Source of the DNA: Ophiura sarsii
Taxonomy: Eukaryota > Echinodermata > Ophiuroidea > Amphilepidida > Ophiuridae
NCBI GenBank assembly: GCA_035610835.1
Contig: CM069442.1
Span: 29,961,798 to 30,025,797 of the forward strand
DNA length: 64,000 nucleotides
Direction of reading: 5' to 3'
Shown: piece after piece, positions 33,661-45,710 of the stretch
How the letters are laid out: each line of letters begins with the position of its first letter
Position numbering within the stretch: position 1 is the stretch's first letter
The notes under the pieces: model-generated
Told to the model about the DNA's origin: nothing
Seen by the model: only the letters and a program-made list of their open reading frames with translations
Databases searched by the model: none
Program-made: the position numbers and the translations under genes

Positions 33661-33815
33661 AAACAGCAGATGTAAATATCCCGAATGCCTGAAGTCAAAA
33701 GTAAACCCATTACTAATGTATACTTCAAATATTGGCTGAACTTCACTTTATAAACTCCTCACAAAAAAGTTTGGACACTTTTTTCAATCACCAATTTACC
33801 GGATATTTCGTAATG

Positions 33816-34110
33816 TACAGCGTGTCCCCAAAAAACTGGGTCCAAAATCTGGAGAGCTTATAACCTAAAATGGGCAGCATAGCTGCTTCATATTTGAGGA
33901 TATAAAAGCAAATATATTTGACCTTAATTGGTAAAATTGTGAAACCAATCTGATGTCAACTATTTAAAATATATAAAAAGCTTTGAATAGAGTGTGTTCT
34001 GAACCCGTCTTTTCCAATTTAACAATAATCCACCCATGCGTTGCATTTGTGTGTTGTGTGCAAATTTTCCGAGAACTATGTTTGGTCAAAGTAAGTTCAT
34101 TTAAAAGTTA
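33816..34110 (+). repeat. Dispersed repeat R, left copy (inverted partner at 50868-51153)
   Basis: Starts TACAGCGTGTCCCCAAAAAA then ACTGGGTCCAAAA; continues with AAAGCTTTGAATAGAGTGTG and GTGTTGTGTGCAAATTTTC. The reverse complement with roughly a quarter of positions changed (by eye) is at 50868-51153. The end resembles a transposon terminus. Confidence 0.75.
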
Positions 34111-34348
34111 TGTTATATATTTGGGTTCTCTTTCTTCACTTACCGGTATTTGTATATTGAACAATAATTACATAATTGCAAAGAACGCTGTGTCAAACTT
34201 TATGTAATAGTAAATTCATTGTATTGCAATAATTATATTCAATTCTGCTCGTAATCGGAGAAATTGTCACAGTCTCTAAAATATTTGACATATAAATTAT
34301 ACTTTTCCCTCTCCAAATACAAATTTGACAATATGATTCATAAACATA

Positions 34349-36064
34349 CAGGGTGAGTCAAAAAAAGTGTACCCAAATTGAAAAAATCAACAAAAAAAAA
34401 TTCTGACCAAAAAATCAAGGCAAACAAAACTTTAAATGATTGCGCCATTTCTTTGCTACCATCTGGAAAAAAAATCACGCTATTTGATGATACCGTTAAG
34501 TAAATATGACTATTTTTGTACAGGAGCTGTTTTTTCACCAAAAACACGTTTTTTAATTTCAAGCTTAACGAGCTTAATAATGTTTACTAGGATTATGATG
34601 TAAATCATTACACATCTTGTTTATTAAAAGAATTAAGTAGACAATAGACTTGTTCAAAATTGTCTCCTAATAGATTAAAACATGAAATATGAATTAAATC
34701 GTATCACCACTGTCAGTTAATAAATAATAATTGCAAGGATTAAATAGTCCGCAAGGGATATTCATAAACATGATAAAACTAGATGAGGATATTGAATAAA
34801 AATTGTCACCAGTGACTATCTGATAATGTGAATAATAAACGATATAGTATTTTGATAAAATCAATAAACATAATATCGCACTTATTTTTCGTAAATATGT
34901 CCGATTAAGTAAACATTATCCTTGAAACATTCAAAAATTGTCAATGTCCACAGTAAGACTAGTTAGAGAATAATTACTGCGTAACAACTGTTTTCGTGAA
35001 TTTGTTTTAAAATCAGAGGTTTTTGTTCTGGTCTGAGGAATTGTCCCGAGGGGCGCAGCCCCCGAGGGACAATTCCGAATGACCAGAACAAAACCCGAGG
35101 ATTTCAAAACAAATTCACGAAAACAGTTGTTAAGCAGTCATTATTCTCATTCATTACTGAAAAACATATGCATATTTTATCCAAATCGTTGATTTGTACC
35201 GATATAATCTTGCTAATAATTAATTAGTTTTCTGTTTATTTTGTCCACCCCTTCTTAGTTATTGAAACAGTCCAAGTCGGGTCATCCCCTCATTAACATT
35301 TTTATCATTCAACCAATCAAAAATAAGCTTTAATCGTGTATCCTCATAACTCGTTGAATATTCAGTTTAGGGGCGTGAGGCGTTAATTTGATTGGTTGGT
35401 CAGTGAGCAAAACAATGGAACACTTTGGCGCAGTACTTTCGGGCAATTATTAGTAACCCGCGCTCGGCGTGCGCGTTCTCATCTAACGATTAATTTGATT
35501 GGAACGCACTTGGTACGCAGCTATCGCGATTATTCATGAAGTAATGAATAAGTAATAGTTTATCCCTCTCTTTCTCTCTCTTCATGTAAAATGTATTCCT
35601 GAAAACAATAATATGATGTAAGTCCATCAATAAACAAATACTCAAGCAGCCCTTCCTTCTACATGACCGCCATTGTTGTTGATACAAACTCTCGCTCTGG
35701 TTGCACTAAGGGTCAATAGACAGCTTTAAGGCCTATTCATGACACAATTACCACACTTTAATCATTTCATAACAAAGGAATTGATCCTTTCGCTGTCGGC
35801 ATTGTAATATTGGTCGTATCTTATGAAATATAATGGTCAAGATCTGGAAGCGTGTTCGGACGTTAAATTGGTCACTTTTATTCAAAACAGCGTAAAATAA
35901 GTTTCCCTCAACCAATCTAAACCAGATAAAATCCCTATTGATAAAATTCATATTAAAGCTAATTGATCGGTCTTTATCCCGTAGTAAATTGTTTGGAAAA
36001 CAAACGAATATTTTTCTCTAAAAAAATCGCTGAAGTTGAGTACACTTTTTTTTGACTCACCCTG
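34349..36064. mobile_element. Mariner-like element, 1.7 kb, TA duplication, with internal palindrome
   Basis: CAGGGTGAGTCAAAAAAAGT at the left; complement ACTTTTTTTTGACTCACCCT plus G at the right; TA at 34347-34348 and 36065-36066. No transposase frame. A 190-bp palindrome at about 34965-35155 (GAATTGTCCCGAGGGGCGCA near its centre, GTTTTCGTGAATTTGTTTT in the arms) is probably a nested foldback MITE. Confidence 0.82.
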
Positions 36065-36100
36065 TATTAGAATGAAAGTTCATCTGTGTTGGTGATAAAT

Positions 36101-36179
36101 AATATGAAGTTAAACTTTCGATCTCAACACAAGAAATATTTACCTGGAATTTTCAGGTGTTACTACACCTTTTATCAGC
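36101..36179 (+). repeat. Penelope-like element terminal repeat, left (79-bp inverted repeat)
   Basis: Identical over 79 bases to the reverse complement of 50571-50649. It ends exactly where the open GIY-YIG frame begins, as expected for a 5'-truncated Penelope-like copy with an inverted terminal repeat. Confidence 0.85.
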
Positions 36180-36337
36180 TTCTGGTCTCTCCAAAAGACA
36201 AAACTGAGAAGAAGGACACTGTAGGCCCAGTGTACACGATCCCTTGTCAGGGTCAGACTACCCGGGGTCTTTGCTCCGAATCATACATCGGAGAAACCGA
36301 ACGCTCATTAAAGACCCGGTTTCTAGAGCACAGGAGG
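36180..36337 (+). pseudogene. Penelope-like element GIY-YIG endonuclease, N-terminal half
   Basis: Open frame reading S-P-K-D-K, then G-P-V-Y-T-I-P-C, S-Y-I-G-E-T-E-R-S-L-K-T-R and L-E-H-R-R. The paired Y-T-I and Y-I-G elements, with the downstream Arg and the E-H-R motif, are those of the GIY-YIG nuclease that follows reverse transcriptase in Penelope-like retroelements. The upstream reverse transcriptase is absent. The frame breaks at 36338, where a TIR element starts; the rest of the same domain is at 50315-50567. Confidence 0.88.
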
Positions 36338-36732
36338 GGCCAGTCAAACATAATGGTGGACACATGCGTGACCAAATTTTTTCCAGACACCCCCTAAACA
36401 AGTTTTACCTTGCAAGCAAAATTACCCCCTAAACAAGTTTTTAGCGCGCTTTCCTTGCAAATTTTGACCCCTAAACAAGTTCTTGCCAGAATATGACCCC
36501 TAAACAAGTTTTGTCTATTTAACGGGGAACAAAATAAGTTACCCTAAACACGTTCGACCTGTATTTTAAGCCGGGATTTTAAGCCACCCTTTTTCTTGAA
36601 AATCAGCGTTTTTGATACCCTTAACGCGTCACGCGCGTGACGCGTCCAACACTGAAAAAACACCCCTTTTTACGCGTTTTTTTGGTCACGCATGTGTACA
36701 ACATTATGTTTGACTGCCCCCCCCCCCCCCCC
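36338..36732 (+). mobile_element. TIR element T, copy 1 (395 bp)
   Basis: Begins GGCCAGTCAAACATAATGGT and ends CATTATGTTTGACTGCCCC plus a C run; the terminal inverted repeat continues through TACACATGCGTGACC, about 37 bp in all. The interior repeats CCCCTAAACAAGTT five times and carries a perfect 22-bp palindrome centred near 36635 (half: ACGCGTCACGC). A near-identical direct copy is at 49897-50314. This copy's left border interrupts the GIY-YIG frame. Confidence 0.88.
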
Positions 36733-37060
36733 GGGCTTAAGGCCGCACACTACTAAATAACCTTGCCATTTGGGTGATCGTTAACTGCATGTGGGACCTG
36801 ACTAACAAATTCTGGTTATGGACGCTGCTTAATAGTTGTGGAAGAACAGATGGTACAGTGTAAAACCCCAGAAAAGTGCTTCCCGTAAGACATTCCGTTA
36901 CCCATATCGTGTTGGAGCACGCGAGTGGTATAGACATGTGGGGTATTGTCTCCACGATCAGAATATCGCTGTTGGTAAATTAAAATCGTGTGCTAATTAG
37001 CTTTAATTAACCAAAATAAAGAACCAATACCTAAATTGTAATGCAGTATATACTATTTTA
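36733..37060 (+). repeat. Left arm of an inverted-repeat element (partner 39430-40560)
   Basis: GGCCGCACACTACTAAATAA here mirrors GTTATTTAGTGGTGTGCGGC in the array at 40535-42200, while CCGTTACCCATATCGTGTTG mirrors CAACACGATAGGGGTAACGG at about 39578-39597 and GCTGTTGGTAAATTAAAATC mirrors GATTTTAATTTACCAACAGC at about 39478-39497. A large foldback-type element, arms imperfect. Confidence 0.7.
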
Positions 37061-38774
37061 GCAACACTACTCTATTGAATTTACGGCGAACTCACTAATG
37101 TGTTTCTTTGTGCTGCTATTGAATGGAGTTGCCACCTCCAGTTCGAATCCCATTGATCTTGAATATTTTTAAGGAAACAAACGCGAGTTTCTTTTAGGAA
37201 TATTTACTAGTATTGTTCCCAGGTATGCAGCAATTGTTCGTAAATCCGACGTCATTCGTCTTAGCATGCTGTATTCAGCTCTGTGTACTAAAGTGTGACA
37301 CGGAGGGACTAGATTCTCTGAATCGTCAGATAGCTACGGACGAGTTCGGGACTGACAAGGTTATTTTATTGAATAATTTTAGAAGCATAATCAAAGCTAG
37401 CTACTTGGCAATAAGAATATAGATTTAAAATGATCATGAGTTAACAGTTTCATGTTTGGAAAAGGGACGAGATGTCTATATTTTATTCCTTGATATTGAA
37501 ACAAGTGATTGCAACCAATATCGAGGTCCGTATTTAATTATGTTATAACTACATGATTAATTTAATAAAATCCTAAATAAAAATAAAATAATTCAATTTT
37601 TGACATTCTCATTTTTGGACGCGGGCGGGATACAGTACGCCTAAACACAGAAGAGTCAATTTTAACTGGCCTAGAACCCCGCCTAGAACACCTCGAGTCA
37701 TTATATTGAGTGTTACTTCGGGATTGTTTAATTTTAAATAGGCTAATTTATGCTTTTATACGACATTGTATTGGTATATAATTTGTTTCCCGTAGTTTTA
37801 GCAAACTCTTTAGCGGCATTTAATTTGTTAGTGTGGTTTCGGGTTGTTATATCAGTTGAGGATCCTGATAAAAACCCAAGTTAAATACTGTGAAATTTAA
37901 GCCAAGATCTAGATGGCCTTTTTTAAATGAGGTTAACTTGTCTTTAATGTGTTGCAATTGATTCACCGTCGACGCGTCAATACTCGTGGCAGATCCCGAG
38001 TGCTAGACTCATTGAACTGCATATAAATCTCATGGTAGTATTCAGGTCACTTACTTAACAACCAATGATTCCCCCTACAACAAGCCATAATAGGCATATG
38101 CCTTAAATTTCGATTCCAATTGCCACTGCACCATGCACTTAAAACAATATTGGTCTAGGATAGATAAACTTTGTGTGTATAATTATTAATCGATCACTCT
38201 TCATTTGAATAAAATAAACAAATAAAAACGTAAGAATTAAAAATAAAGCCCCTTTTCAAGGTCAATTAAACCAACTGAAAAGGGGGTTAAATTTGTACTT
38301 ATTTCTAGACATTTGTTTACGTGTTTTGTGTCACTTTCGTGGTCATTTGATACAAAAATGGGTGACTAAAAACAAGAAATTGAACTTTATTTAAATTGTA
38401 GTTGGTGTATAATTAGTTGGCTATCATGAAAGGGGTTATTGTTTACGAGTGCATAAGGCAGTCTTCCTACACATGGTGCACATGATAGACGAATAACTGC
38501 AGCTCCAGTTCGAGGCCCACGCAAGGACGATAACCAGGGGTCGAAAAGGCTGGTCCATATCTTTGAAAAGGCATACATTAGGAATGTTTGTAAATAAACA
38601 TTATTTATTTTAATTTTCTTTAAATATGTCGTTTACTCTCCTATCCTGACTGGTCCTAATTAAGTTTAGAAACGGTTGCACACCAATAACACTAATGATA
38701 GGTGTAAATTCCCGCACGGTGCTGTTTATATGGATATTATGCCGGCAGGTGAAGATATCAATGTAATAATTCAT
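37061..38774. other. Interior of the inverted-repeat element, no gene
   Basis: AT-rich. Two short tRNA B-box-like strings (CCAGTTCGAATCCC near 37138 and CCAGTTCGAGGCCC near 38508) are present without a full tRNA. Open frames here match nothing I know. Confidence 0.4.
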
Positions 38775-39020
38775 GAATGCTATCTACTGAAGATAGCAAT
38801 ATAGCATATGTTATCTGAAGATAGCAATGTAATGTTATACTATCTACTTAAGATAGCAATATAACATACGGTCATCTACTGAAGATAATAATGTTATATA
38901 TGGGTACTATCTACTGAAGATAGAAATGTAACGCCGTTTGTTTATCTACTGAAGAAAGCTATTGGGTTTATCTAAGTGATGAATGCAATACTATATGGTG
39001 CTATCTACTGTAGATAGCAG
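38775..39020 (+). repeat. Hairpin-unit array (GCTATCTACTGAAGATAGC)
   Basis: Six or so diverged units of about 40-45 bp, each with the GCTATCT/AGATAGC hairpin found in the array at 47615-48345, and related to the 33-bp arrays. Confidence 0.8.
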
Positions 39021-39901
39021 ACATCCGAGTGTAATGGTTTGTTTGTTTGTTTATTCGCGAATTGCACTACACCTTAACCAGCTTTAAACTAAGGCCTCAC
39101 ATGCAACAACAAAACCTTCAGAGATTTTTGTTATTCTCCAAAAGAACTATAATATATGGATAGCAACAGCAACACTCCTATTCCATTTCCTTTGGGTACC
39201 GGTGCTGTTGACAAATTAGGTGCCATTGTAATGATTGCAGGTATTAAATCGATTTCACTAAAAAAACAGTTCCGCTAATCCCCGTGATTCCAAAGCTATA
39301 AAAGGGCAACCCGTTCAGTCCATTTCAATAGCGTCTTCCCACTCAATAGACAGCATATAAAGCAATCGATTCACAAATGACGGTCATTTGAATGGAAAGT
39401 GATGGTACATTGGTATATGCTATAACTAATTTTAGGGACTGCAGTTTTGTTTTGCTTAATCAGGGTACTTAGCACATGATTTTAATTTACCAACAGCGGT
39501 ATTCATATCGGGGAGAACAAATACTATAACTTCTTTATTAGAACAAATACTACACGACTACATAAATCGCATGCTCCAACACGATAGGGGTAACGGAAAT
39601 TATGTTAATGAGCTACCTTTTCCTCTACCAAGACGTACTTCAAATATAAACCATTGCAATTGTTAGGCTATGGTTTTGTATTTTGGGTACGGTAAAAGTG
39701 TGGGATTGGAAATGCACGTTGAGTCAACAAAGAACAAAATGGTTATGGACTATGATTAATATTAAAAAAACCAAAATATTGTCTTTGGTTAATGCTTAGA
39801 GGCACACATGTTTCGGAATAACGTCAAGTTGACACTATATATTGAGGTTTGAAATGACCTGAGGGTTTTGTATTTTCATGTAACTGAAGGTCAATGGTGT
39901 A
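39021..39901. other. Right arm of the inverted-repeat element, first part
   Basis: Contains the complements of the 36733-37060 arm at about 39470-39600. No gene recognised. Confidence 0.5.
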
Positions 39902-40166
39902 GCACAGCTCTTTTATGGCAAAAGGATGTATCTTATATATACTTTCCTAATGATATACTTCCTTTTAACATGGATTGTGTTAACTTGGTTCAAAATTCCT
40001 CACTTAGGAAAAGGTTGCAACATGTAAAGACAATACAAATAATATACTGCCTTTTACCACTACATGATTTATGGAGAAAAAAGCTAACTTTAATCATGTT
40101 AAAAGGAAGTATACTGTTAGGAAACTACATATAAGATACATTCTTTTGCTATAAAAGGGCTGAGCA
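39902..40166. mobile_element. MITE with ~70-bp inverted ends
   Basis: CTCTTTTATGGCAAAAGGAT at the left, complement ATTCTTTTGCTATAAAAGGG at the right; ACTTTCCTAATGATATACTT mirrors AAGTATACTGTTAGGAAACT. Non-coding. Confidence 0.75.
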
Positions 40167-41139
40167 ATACTTAGCAATACACTTTATAAACGGTGTCATA
40201 ACGTTGCAAAAGGGAGTAGGCAAATCCCGTCAGAGAAGGCGCACACGATTTTGGCTCCATGAATGTCTTACATGAAGATTAAAATTTGATTTAAAGTTGC
40301 TTTTTTTAAACCAATTGGCCAAATTTGGAGGTACAGTACGTGCCATCACGAATTTCCGCCGACACTCGTGCCTCCTCACCCCTACTGACCAAGATACCAT
40401 TCCGATGGCCTATCACCCGTGTATATTTGTTTCGGAATATTTTCTGAACAGATGTGTAATGTTGAGGTACTATGCTGTCATTTTTATAAAAACATCAAAC
40501 TGTAATGCACTTAGGGTTCCCTCGGCGGGACCAATGATTATTTAGTGTGTCCCCTAAATAAGCAATTATTCAGTGTGCGCCCTAAATCACCCCCCCCCCC
40601 TTCTAGGTTCTAGACACCTCAATGCTCTATAGACAGGCTGGAATCCAACACATCAGCTACTGTCGAGGTTATTTAGTGGTGTGCGCCTAGATCCCCCCCC
40701 CCCCCCCCCCCCCTTCTGTGATCTGACACACCGGGACTCTACGTGTTGAAATTCAATATATCACTCGATGGCGAGGTTATTTAGTGATGTGCGCCCTCAA
40801 TGGAGCAATTTTCGGTGGTGTGCGGCCTAAATCAACCCCCTTGAGGGCTCTACACATGCTGAAATTCAAAACATCACCAAATAGCGAGGTTATTTAGTGG
40901 TGTGCGCCCGTAATGGAGACAAATCAAAGTGACATGAAAGTAATTTAACAAGACTACAACTCAAGTTCCAATGGAGAGCACCCAACTTAAAACATCACCC
41001 AATGGCGAGGTTATTCCGTGGTGTGCGCCATAAAAACACCGCCCCCCCCCCCCTCCCCCCTCCCTTCTGGGATCTAGACACCCGGGGCTCTAGACAGGTT
41101 GAAATTCCAAATAACACTCAATGGTGAGGCTATTTAATG

Positions 41140-41815
41140 ATGTTTTTTTTGTTGAAAATCTTTATTATTTTTGGAATTATTGATCAAATGATTTTCATTA
41201 TTTTTTGGCACTTCTTGGTCGATAATGCAAAAAATAATAAGGATAAAAAAAAAGCTTCCTAGGGAATTGTATTAGGAATATAATAAAACTAGTATGACAC
41301 AATTTTACAAAATATATTTTGAGTTATCTTTGCAGAACCTAAAATGGGTCAAAAAACGTGTTTTTTATAATTTTCTCCAAAATGGTCAATTTCATGATCA
41401 AGGTTGGATTCATTAAACCCTTTTCTGCAAAAAGTGTATACCGTATTATCCCTATTAAGCGCCCATGCCTTTATAAGCGCCCACCCCTCTTTTTCCAAAT
41501 GACTACCAAAAAGTAACATCTAATAAGCGCATCTTTTAGCCACTGCAGCTCAAAATAAAACATGAAAGTAGCGTCCGAAAGTCCCGGCATCAACAACATG
41601 TTGGTGATCTACGTATTGGCGGGCTGTGCACATTTTCCACCAAAAATGTGCATCAAAATTCGGAAACAATTTGACAGTTTCCATGTAACTTAATAAGCGC
41701 CCATCCAAAATGACTTTGCTAAGAGCTCTGGGCGCTTAATAGGGATAATACGGTACTTTTATATAGATTAAATGAATTATAGCAGTTTTACGGTGGCTAT
41801 GCTGAGGGTCCACAC
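41140..41815. mobile_element. Partial copy of the 19393-20095 palindromic MITE
   Basis: TTCCTAGGGAATTGTATTAG, AAAATATATTTTGAGTTATC and AATGGTCAATTTCATGATCA follow the order of the right half of 19393-20095. It is split at 41441 by a TA-flanked MITE and resumes at 41756. Confidence 0.8.
41441..41753. mobile_element. Tc1/mariner-type MITE, 313 bp, TA duplication
   Basis: CCGTATTATCCCTATTAAGC (continuing GCCC) and its perfect complement GCTTAATAGGGATAATACGG, with TA at 41439-41440 and 41754-41755. The host sequence is continuous across the insertion when compared with 19393-20095, so this is a clean nested insertion. Confidence 0.92.
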
Positions 41816-42200
41816 CCTCTTTTGGTGTGCGTCCTAAATCACCTCCCTTTCTGCACTCTAGACACCCCGAGGCTCTAGACAGGCTTCACCTAATGTCGAG
41901 GTTATTTAGTGGTGTGCTCCCTTAATGGAGGCAAATCAAATGAAATTAAATTAATTCACAAGACTATACTAAAGTCAAGTTCCAATGGAGAGCACCAAAT
42001 TCAAACATCACCCAAATAGTGAGGTTATTCGATGGTGTGCGTCCTAAATCACCCCCGCCCCATTCTGGGCTCTAGACACCCCCAGTTGCAGGCTCTAGAA
42101 AGGAGGCTCTAGACACTAGACAGGCTAAAATTCAAAACATCATCCACATAATAACGGAGCACTTATTTGGTGGTGTGCGCCCTTAATCTCACTTGTCATG

Positions 42201-42763
42201 CTTGTAGGCTTTAACCGCATCACCACACCCACCCCTCGCACAAAATTAATTTAAAACATCACCCAAACACTTATCCACATCTGCATTTGGCCATTAGAGG
42301 TTAACCTTTTGTTTGTCTTTGGTCCAGGAAACTTTGCTATTTGATACAAAAATCTGTAGCACACTGTTCATTTGCTGGTAGTAGGGGAAACTGTGAGGTG
42401 TTCGCCCTATTTTCATTTGAGGTGCTCTAGAGACGTCAACTTTAAAGATTGGACCTATTAATTGACATGTGAAAGATTGATATCTCGAGTACTAGGGTTT
42501 ACCTAGCTCTGCTTCACAGCCTCTCATTAGCCCCCCCCCCCCCCCATCACTCCCCTTCACCAACCCTACTCTGATACACTCTGATACACATTACATCATA
42601 AAACCCTGCATAAGTTATAAACTGCTCACAAAAAGTATCGAAACACTTAGAAATGATCCAATATATAACGGCTCGAAAAGGTATGCATTAATCGAAGCAA
42701 ATAACCAAGTGCATAATTTTGTTCTGCGTATTTTGACACCTCGATCGTTGAGATACGATGTTG
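42201..42763. other. Intergenic, no gene
   Basis: A C run near 42532-42545; CTGCTCACAAAAAGTATCGAAAC near 42625 resembles a mariner-type end. Confidence 0.4.
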
Positions 42764-42945
42764 CGGAGCGGAGTTATTGTTATTTCAATGATCGTGGGTC
42801 CAGTTTCAAAAGTGACACTCATCCCTATTGAAAAGCACGAATCTGATCATTCTAAACAGTAATGCAAACCTCTTTCGATAGGATGATTGTCACTTTTGAA
42901 ACTGGACCCACAACCATTGAAATGACAATAACTCCGCTCCGCTCC
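42764..42945. repeat. 180-bp palindrome
   Basis: CGGAGCGGAGTTATTGTTAT and TGGGTCCAGTTTCAAAAGTG mirror CACTTTTGAAACTGGACCCA and TGACAATAACTCCGCTCCG. Arms are about 75 bp; probably a MITE core. Confidence 0.8.
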
Positions 42946-43310
42946 ACCACAGGGGGCGTATGGTATAGAATTCAGATGGATAGTCCATTAGTAGGGGGGG
43001 TGGGTACCGCGCCATTTTGTCCCGAAGCAATGGTTATGACGTCATATTTTTGTCGATTTTCAGAACTCTTGTATTGGATTTACGTGCGAAAAATATGCCC
43101 TTGGCATCATACTTTCCCAGGTGTGCAGTTCATTTTAAATTTCAGATGTTCTAAAATGGATGGTTTTCTAAACAATTCGAGAAAGAAAATCGAACTGCAC
43201 ACCTCAGAATTGCAAAAAAAGCATAAAACAAGTCAACTTTTTTGTGCCTTTGAACAGAGTGGCGGCCGGGAAACGTGGGAATGATAATTTATTGTGTTTT
43301 TCAATTAGCA

Positions 43311-43382
43311 CGTTTAGTGTAGTGGAGAGAACGTCGTCTTGGGAGCGAAAGGTTGTGGGTTCGAGCCCCATTAGGAGCACTT
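43311..43382 (+). other. tRNA-like sequence (SINE head or tRNA relic)
   Basis: TTTAGTGTAGTGGAGAG resembles a tRNA A-box/D-arm and GTGGGTTCGAGCCCCA a B-box/T-arm; the loop between carries TTGGGA. The acceptor stem does not pair well, so not called as a tRNA gene. Confidence 0.5.
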
Positions 43383-43668
43383 CTGTTTTATATGCTGGAT
43401 TTGCTTAGCCTGCCGGCATCATCTGTATGCTTGTCCACACGGACTGCTGGAGTTGACCGTATCAGTTACGCCATTTTTTTCTTCTCGAAAATGTCAAACA
43501 AAATTACCGTTCTTTTAAAAATAAGGATTATAATCAAATTACAAACACATTTTGTGCGAGAGCAACACACACATTTGGCAAAAATGGCACAATAAAAATC
43601 CGTTCGTTATAAATAGATAGATATGGTTAAATAATAAAACTATCACAATTACAGTCGTTGATCTCTGT

Positions 43669-43735
43669 GGCGTGCGTAGGTTGACCATGTCGTTGGCAAT
43701 CGGAAATCACGGGTTCGAATATTCCTTTTATTTTT
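43669..43735 (+). other. Second tRNA-like sequence
   Basis: GTGGCGTGCGTAGGTTGACC, then TTGGCAA in loop position and CACGGGTTCGAATATTCC as a B-box-like arm. Acceptor stem not formed. Inside the same TIR element, about 290 bp downstream of the first. Confidence 0.45.
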
Positions 43736-44759
43736 CTATTTTTTAAACTTGATGGTAGATTAATGTAACATCATTGTTATGTCAATTTTTATCAATTATA
43801 AATGCCGCCCATGCGTTTATAGTTTTCTTTTTATTTATTTATCTATCATAAATGTATCCTTGATTTATTTAACTTTGTATCTAAACAATTAAAATGCGTA
43901 AACAATTATATTATTGCTCGATAAATAGCGTGATTTAACTTGAGTTCAGTTTTATTAATGATAGCAAAACTTGTTGTAAAACCATTTTTACCAGTGTGTC
44001 CAACAATTTCTCCTTTGCACACTTTGGTATACATTCAGAGATGTCATTTTTAGCTTGTTATAGCTAGGTTATAAGCAAGTTTGCGACCGGGTTTGCGACC
44101 TCTATGATTTTAGGCTGGTAACACAAACCCACAGTGCATTTCGTTAAAACAGTGTAAATTATTTTTCCACGATACGTATCACGTGATAACCACGATCGAT
44201 TTCGCAAAATATCGCAAAATGGCGCGGTACCCCAACCCCCCCTAGTCCATTAGGCATTATGCCTAAGAAAAGTCTAGCTAGAAGCTAGACTTGTATTGTT
44301 ATTTGGTGGGTTTGTGCGCAATATAAATCCACATTTAATATTGCCCTTACTGATTATTATTATTCATTTGTAAGAAATCTCAAACGATGATGCTCTTTTC
44401 TTCTATGTTTTGTTTTTGTGGATTTTTAGGGGACATGAGAGCGCTTTCTTATTGCCATGCCAACTCATTGTGGATGATTTAAACCTTGAATATGCGCGAA
44501 CGAGCCAATGTCTGCCGTCTGGTTAATCGCTTGTTCAGATGAGCGTGATATTCATTTCATATCACAATACAATCGACACAATTTTGCACAACGAAAAACT
44601 ATCATTCTATAAAAGAGTAGCAATTAGTATTTAGGTTGACTTTCAAGCGACTCGATCACAAACAACCTATATGCTTTTATTATCTTGAGTATAATCAATA
44701 TGAAGAGACCAGTCCTTACGGTGGCCCTGAAGGGTCATGACGAGTTAACCAGATGATGA

Positions 44760-45710
44760 CATGACGAGATAAATGACGAGATAATTGCGAGATAATTTAC
44801 AGATGACGTGATAATTGACGAGATAATTGCGAGATAATTTACAGATGACGTGATAATTGACGAGATGACGAGATAAATTACAGATGACGTGATAATTGAC
44901 GAGATAATTGCGAGATAATTTACAGATGACGTGATAATTGACGAGATAATTGCGAGATAATTTACAGATGACGTGATAATTGACGAGATGACGAGATAAT
45001 TTACAGATGACGTGATAGTTGACGAGATAATTGCGAGATAATTTACAGATGATGTGATAACTGACGAGATAATTGCAAGATAATTTACAGATGACGTGAT
45101 AATTGACGAGATGACGAGATAATTTACAGATGACGTGATAGTTGACGAGATAATTGCGAGATAATTTACAGATGACGTGATAACTGACGAGATAATTGCG
45201 AGATAATTTACAGATGACGTGATAACTGACGAGATAATTGCGAGATAATTTACAGATGACGTGATAATTGACGAGATGACGAGATAATTTACAGATGACG
45301 TGATAGTTGACGAGATAATTGCGAGATAATTTACAGATGCCGTGATAACTGACGAGATAATTGCGAGATAATTTACAGATGACGTGATAATTGACGAGAT
45401 AATTGCGAGATAATTTACAGATGACGTGATAATTGACGAGATGACGAGATAATTTACAGATGACGTGATAATTGACTACATAATTGCGAGATAATTTACA
45501 GATGACGTGATAATTGACTACATAATTGCGAGATAAGTTACAGATGACGTGATAATTGACTACATAATTGCGAGATAATTTACAGATGACGTGATAATTG
45601 TCGAGATGACGAGATAATTTACAGATGACGTGATAATTGACTACATAATTGCGAGATAATTTACAGATGACGTGATAATTGACTACATAATTGCGAGATA
45701 ATTTACAGAT
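44760..45710 (+). repeat. 39/42-bp tandem array, left foldback arm
   Basis: Units of TTTACAGATGACGTGATAAT followed by TGACGAGATAATTGCGAGATAA-type sequence (42 bp) or TGACGAGATGACGAGATAA-type (39 bp). Toward the inner end GACGAG changes to GACTAC. The order of unit variants is mirrored in the right arm. Confidence 0.92.

Larger units (their letters stand above)
40535..42200 (+). repeat. Tandem array of GAGGTTATTTAGTGGTGTGCGCC units
   Basis: GGTTATTTAGTGGTGTGCG or a variant recurs near 40527, 40670, 40775, 40890, 41010, 41900, 42025 and 42165, each followed by CCCTAAATC and a C-rich run, then CTAGACACC and CAGGC. Period about 110-150 bp. The unit matches the terminal arm at 36733, as if the end of that element had been amplified. 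Interrupted at 41140-41815 by other repeats. Confidence 0.8.
42992..44244. mobile_element. TIR element with 9-bp target duplication (Mutator-like size class), carrying tRNA-like sequences
   Basis: TAGGGGGGGTGGGTACCGCG and complement CGCGGTACCCCAACCCCCCC plus TA, flanked by GTCCATTAG at 42983-42991 and 44245-44253. A 9-bp duplication points to Mutator-like transposition rather than hAT (8) or mariner (2), but an 8-bp reading is possible. The interior has no transposase; it holds two tRNA-like segments and a 140-codon frame at 42862-43284 that overlaps the left end and is unrecognised. Confidence 0.8.

Noticed and set aside
33121..33746. Long minus-strand frames of 157 and 165 codons
   Set aside because: They are translations of the 33-bp satellite; the period is divisible by three and units lack stops, so frames stay open by chance. 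The same holds for 53553-54203.
43311..43735. Two tRNA genes
   Set aside because: Box-like motifs exist but acceptor stems do not pair; better described as tRNA-derived sequence.
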